The notes beneath the pieces are model-generated. The model saw only the letters and a program-made list of their open reading frames with translations, was not told the DNA's origin and did no database searches. This document shows, one piece after another, positions 13,470 through 13,488 of a stretch of DNA of 13,488 nucleotides; the stretch's first letter is position 1, and the number at the start of each line of letters is the position of its first letter. Both the position numbers and the translations under genes were made by a program. Source of the stretch: VGWG01 sp964580075 (GTDB taxonomy: Bacteria > Verrucomicrobiota > Kiritimatiellia > RFP12 > JAAYNR01); contig CAZOJL010000096.1 of NCBI GenBank assembly GCA_964580075.1, forward strand, positions 1 through 13,488, written 5' to 3'.

Positions 13470-13488
13470 GCCCCCGCACTCCAAAATG

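Overview
The window is GC-rich bacterial DNA. It joins a long CRISPR array to a conserved housekeeping operon through a stretch of mobile-element debris and decaying polysaccharide-degradation genes. A secreted beta-helix protein pair next to a sulfatase remnant, a TopA whose C-terminus lacks zinc ribbons, and the array type together suggest the Planctomycetes-Verrucomicrobia-Chlamydiae superphylum, possibly Kiritimatiellota. This placement is an inference from gene style, not a database match. The 100-base run of N suggests a draft or metagenome-assembled genome.

Region 1 (1-3833) is a CRISPR array. It shows 57 identical 32-bp repeats and 55 complete spacers of 32-36 bp, with an assembly gap at 2961-3060. 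The repeat begins GTCGCGCCCC, ends GTGAATTGAAAC and carries a 7-bp stem, which is the type I-C pattern. By family convention the leader lies to the left, outside the window. No cas gene is present. Several spacers are related to one another, including two that read overlapping DNA on opposite strands.

Region 2 (3834-5365) is an IS1634/IS4-like insertion sequence with matching inverted ends. Its transposase has lost a middle segment and should be inactive. It abuts an incomplete spacer on the left and a truncated beta-helix gene on the right, so it marks a rearrangement junction.

Region 3 (5366-7765, genes on the minus strand) is a degraded carbohydrate locus. In transcription order it holds a sulfatase reduced to its two ends, a secreted beta-helix protein with a palindromic element inserted in frame inside its signal peptide, and a second secreted beta-helix protein cut off by the IS.

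Region 4 (7816-13346, minus strand) is a compact operon aspS-dprA-topA with 13-bp and 22-bp gaps. A good extended -10 promoter lies upstream of aspS. The genes appear intact. TopA ends in three copies of a roughly 52-residue repeat in place of the usual cysteine-rich zinc domains. A small palindrome that may be a dispersed repeat lies at the right edge.
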